NCBI GenBank assembly: GCA_028280505.1
Contig: JANQLO010000027.1
Coordinates: forward strand, 62,001 to 126,000
From: Chromatiales bacterium
Lineage (GTDB): Bacteria; Pseudomonadota; Gammaproteobacteria; Chromatiales; Chromatiaceae
Direction of reading: 5' to 3'
Length of the DNA: 64,000 nucleotides
The notes beneath the pieces were generated by a model. That model was given only the letters and a program-made list of their open reading frames with translations, had not been told where the DNA came from and did no database searches. Below, piece by piece: positions 62,885-64,000 of this stretch (position 1 is the first letter of the stretch; each line of letters starts with the position of its first letter). The translations under genes were made by a program, and so were the position numbers.

Positions 62885-64000
62885 TTACCCCGCCTCGGAG
62901 ACGGTTTCGGCCGTCTCGTGCCAACAGCCGGCAATGGCCGGTTCGCGTTTTACCAAACGGTCATACTCTCGACGCTTTAATTCCACATCCAGTTCCCAAC
63001 CCCCGTCTTGGGCGTGGTATTCGCCCACAACGGCCCCCTGCTCGAACAACAAGGCACGCAAACGACCCTCGGCAGGTCCGAGATGGAGGCGGCCGCTGAT
63101 TACCTCACCCCGAAAACGTTCGCTCAGGGCCCCGATCAGACCGGCGATGCCCGTACCCGTCACCGCAGACAGCCAGACCCTCGTCGGCACACCGCGGTCG
63201 TCGCGCTCGACTCGGGGTTCGCCACCATCGATCAGATCGATCTTGTTGAACACCTCGATCCGCGGTACGTCGTGCGCGCCGACTTGGCGCAACACATCTT
63301 CGACCTCGGCAATCTGTTCGGCGCGCTGGCGACTATGCGCATCGACAACGTGCAGCAGCAAATCGGCCTCGACCGTCTCTTGTAGGGTCGATTTGAACGC
63401 CGCCACGAGTTCGTGCGGCAACCGCGACACGAAGCCGACGGTGTCGGCCAGAATGAGGCCGCTGCCGTCGTCCAATTCGATGCGGCGCAAGGTCGGGTCG
63501 AGCGTCGCAAACAACTGGTCGCGGGCATATACTCCTGCGGCGGTCAATCGATTGAACAGTGTCGACTTACCGGCATTGGTGTAACCGACCAGCGAGACCG
63601 TTGGCACCTCATTACGCCGACGTGCACGACGACCCTGCTCGCGTTGACTATCGACCCGCGCCAAGCGACGACCGATCTGATCGATGCGTTGATTCAACAA
63701 ACGACGGTCGGTCTCGAGCTGGGTCTCACCGGGCCCCCGCAGGCCGATACCCCCTTTCTGACGCTCGAGGTGGGTCCAGCCTCGAACCAAGCGAGTCGAC
63801 AAATGGCGCAACTGCGCCAGTTCGACCTGCAGCTTGCCTTCATGCGAACGCGCGCGCTGGGCGAAAATGTCCAGAATCAGGCCGGTACGATCGAGCACGC
63901 GGCATTCGAAGAACTTCTCCAAATTGCGTTCCTGACTCGGCGACAAGGGATTGTCGAAGATCACCAGTTCGGCATCGAGCTGTTTGACCTGCTCGCGCAC
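62885..64000 (-). CDS. hflX: GTPase HflX (5' partial)
   Basis: 371 codons are visible; the start lies beyond base 64000. The N-terminal HflX domain (NPLSPSQERNLEKFFECRVLDRTGLILDIFAQRA) leads into the GTPase: G1 GYTNAGKSTLF, G3 DTVGFVSRLPH and G4 NKIDL. HflX is a ribosome-splitting GTPase that rescues heat-stalled ribosomes. It is the first gene seen of the hflX-hflK-hflC unit. Confidence 0.96.
   Translation of the reverse strand: MREQVKQLDAELVIFDNPLSPSQERNLEKFFECRVLDRTGLILDIFAQRARSHEGKLQVELAQLRHLSTRLVRGWTHLERQKGGIGLRGPGETQLETDRRLLNQRIDQIGRRLARVDSQREQGRRARRRNEVPTVSLVGYTNAGKSTLFNRLTAAGVYARDQLFATLDPTLRRIELDDGSGLILADTVGFVSRLPHELVAAFKSTLQETVEADLLLHVVDAHSRQRAEQIAEVEDVLRQVGAHDVPRIEVFNKIDLIDGGEPRVERDDRGVPTRVWLSAVTGTGIAGLIGALSERFRGEVISGRLHLGPAEGRLRALLFEQGAVVGEYHAQDGGWELDVELKRREYDRLVKREPAIAGCWHETAETVSEAG

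Overview
The window is a GC-rich, densely coded bacterial chromosome segment. It most resembles a Gammaproteobacterium of the Chromatiales / sulfur-oxidiser type. That is an inference from the hflX-hflK-hflC-DUF2065-hisZ-purA order, the prkA-yeaH-spoVR block, the TusA/DsrE2 pair and the overall codon usage. I see no rRNA, tRNA, CRISPR array, phage or full insertion sequence. The one element that looks mobile is a 145-bp MITE-like sequence at 5459-5603.

Layout. 1-5.5 kb: an AddB-like nuclease (5' end outside the window) overlapping an AddA-like helicase-nuclease. 5.5-10.6 kb: the MITE-like element, a small conserved-looking protein, a P2-type cation ATPase, an Hsp20 gene with a near-consensus sigma-32 promoter and a ROSE-like RNA thermometer candidate, and a DegQ/HtrA protease closed by a strong terminator. 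10.8-16.3 kb: a long regulatory region with a sigma-54 promoter candidate, then prkA-yeaH-spoVR. 16.6-24.9 kb: a very large multi-PAS hybrid histidine kinase overlapping a REC-EAL phosphodiesterase, convergent with kaiB-kaiC (no kaiA seen).

25.0-38.6 kb is the most interesting block. Ten genes on the minus strand read YCF48-like protein, MMPL/RND transporter, DUF1302 barrel, DUF1329 protein, then a complete six-component toluene-4-monooxygenase-type soluble diiron monooxygenase (alpha, gamma, Rieske ferredoxin, effector, beta, reductase). A XylR/DmpR-type sigma-54 activator is divergent. A perfect sigma-54 promoter lies upstream of the first gene and a strong terminator after the last. The layout suggests one regulated unit for uptake or handling and oxidation of a hydrophobic hydrocarbon. 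The alpha subunit has Gln in place of the active-site Gly103 of toluene-4-monooxygenase, so the substrate may not be toluene.

38.6-57.4 kb is a mixed accessory stretch: pirin and azoreductase divergent from a LysR regulator; a sensor kinase whose phospho-acceptor His is replaced by Lys; a TetR regulator with the same operator upstream of itself and of tusA-dsrE2; a DUF4405 cytochrome b with a duplicated soluble tail; two LysE exporters; a VOC gene with a frameshifted C-terminus; a Tat-exported aldo/keto reductase; and an unusual membrane-anchored GGCT-like/ATP-grasp fusion. 57.7-64 kb is ordinary housekeeping: purA, hisZ, DUF2065, hflC, hflK and hflX (5' end outside the window).
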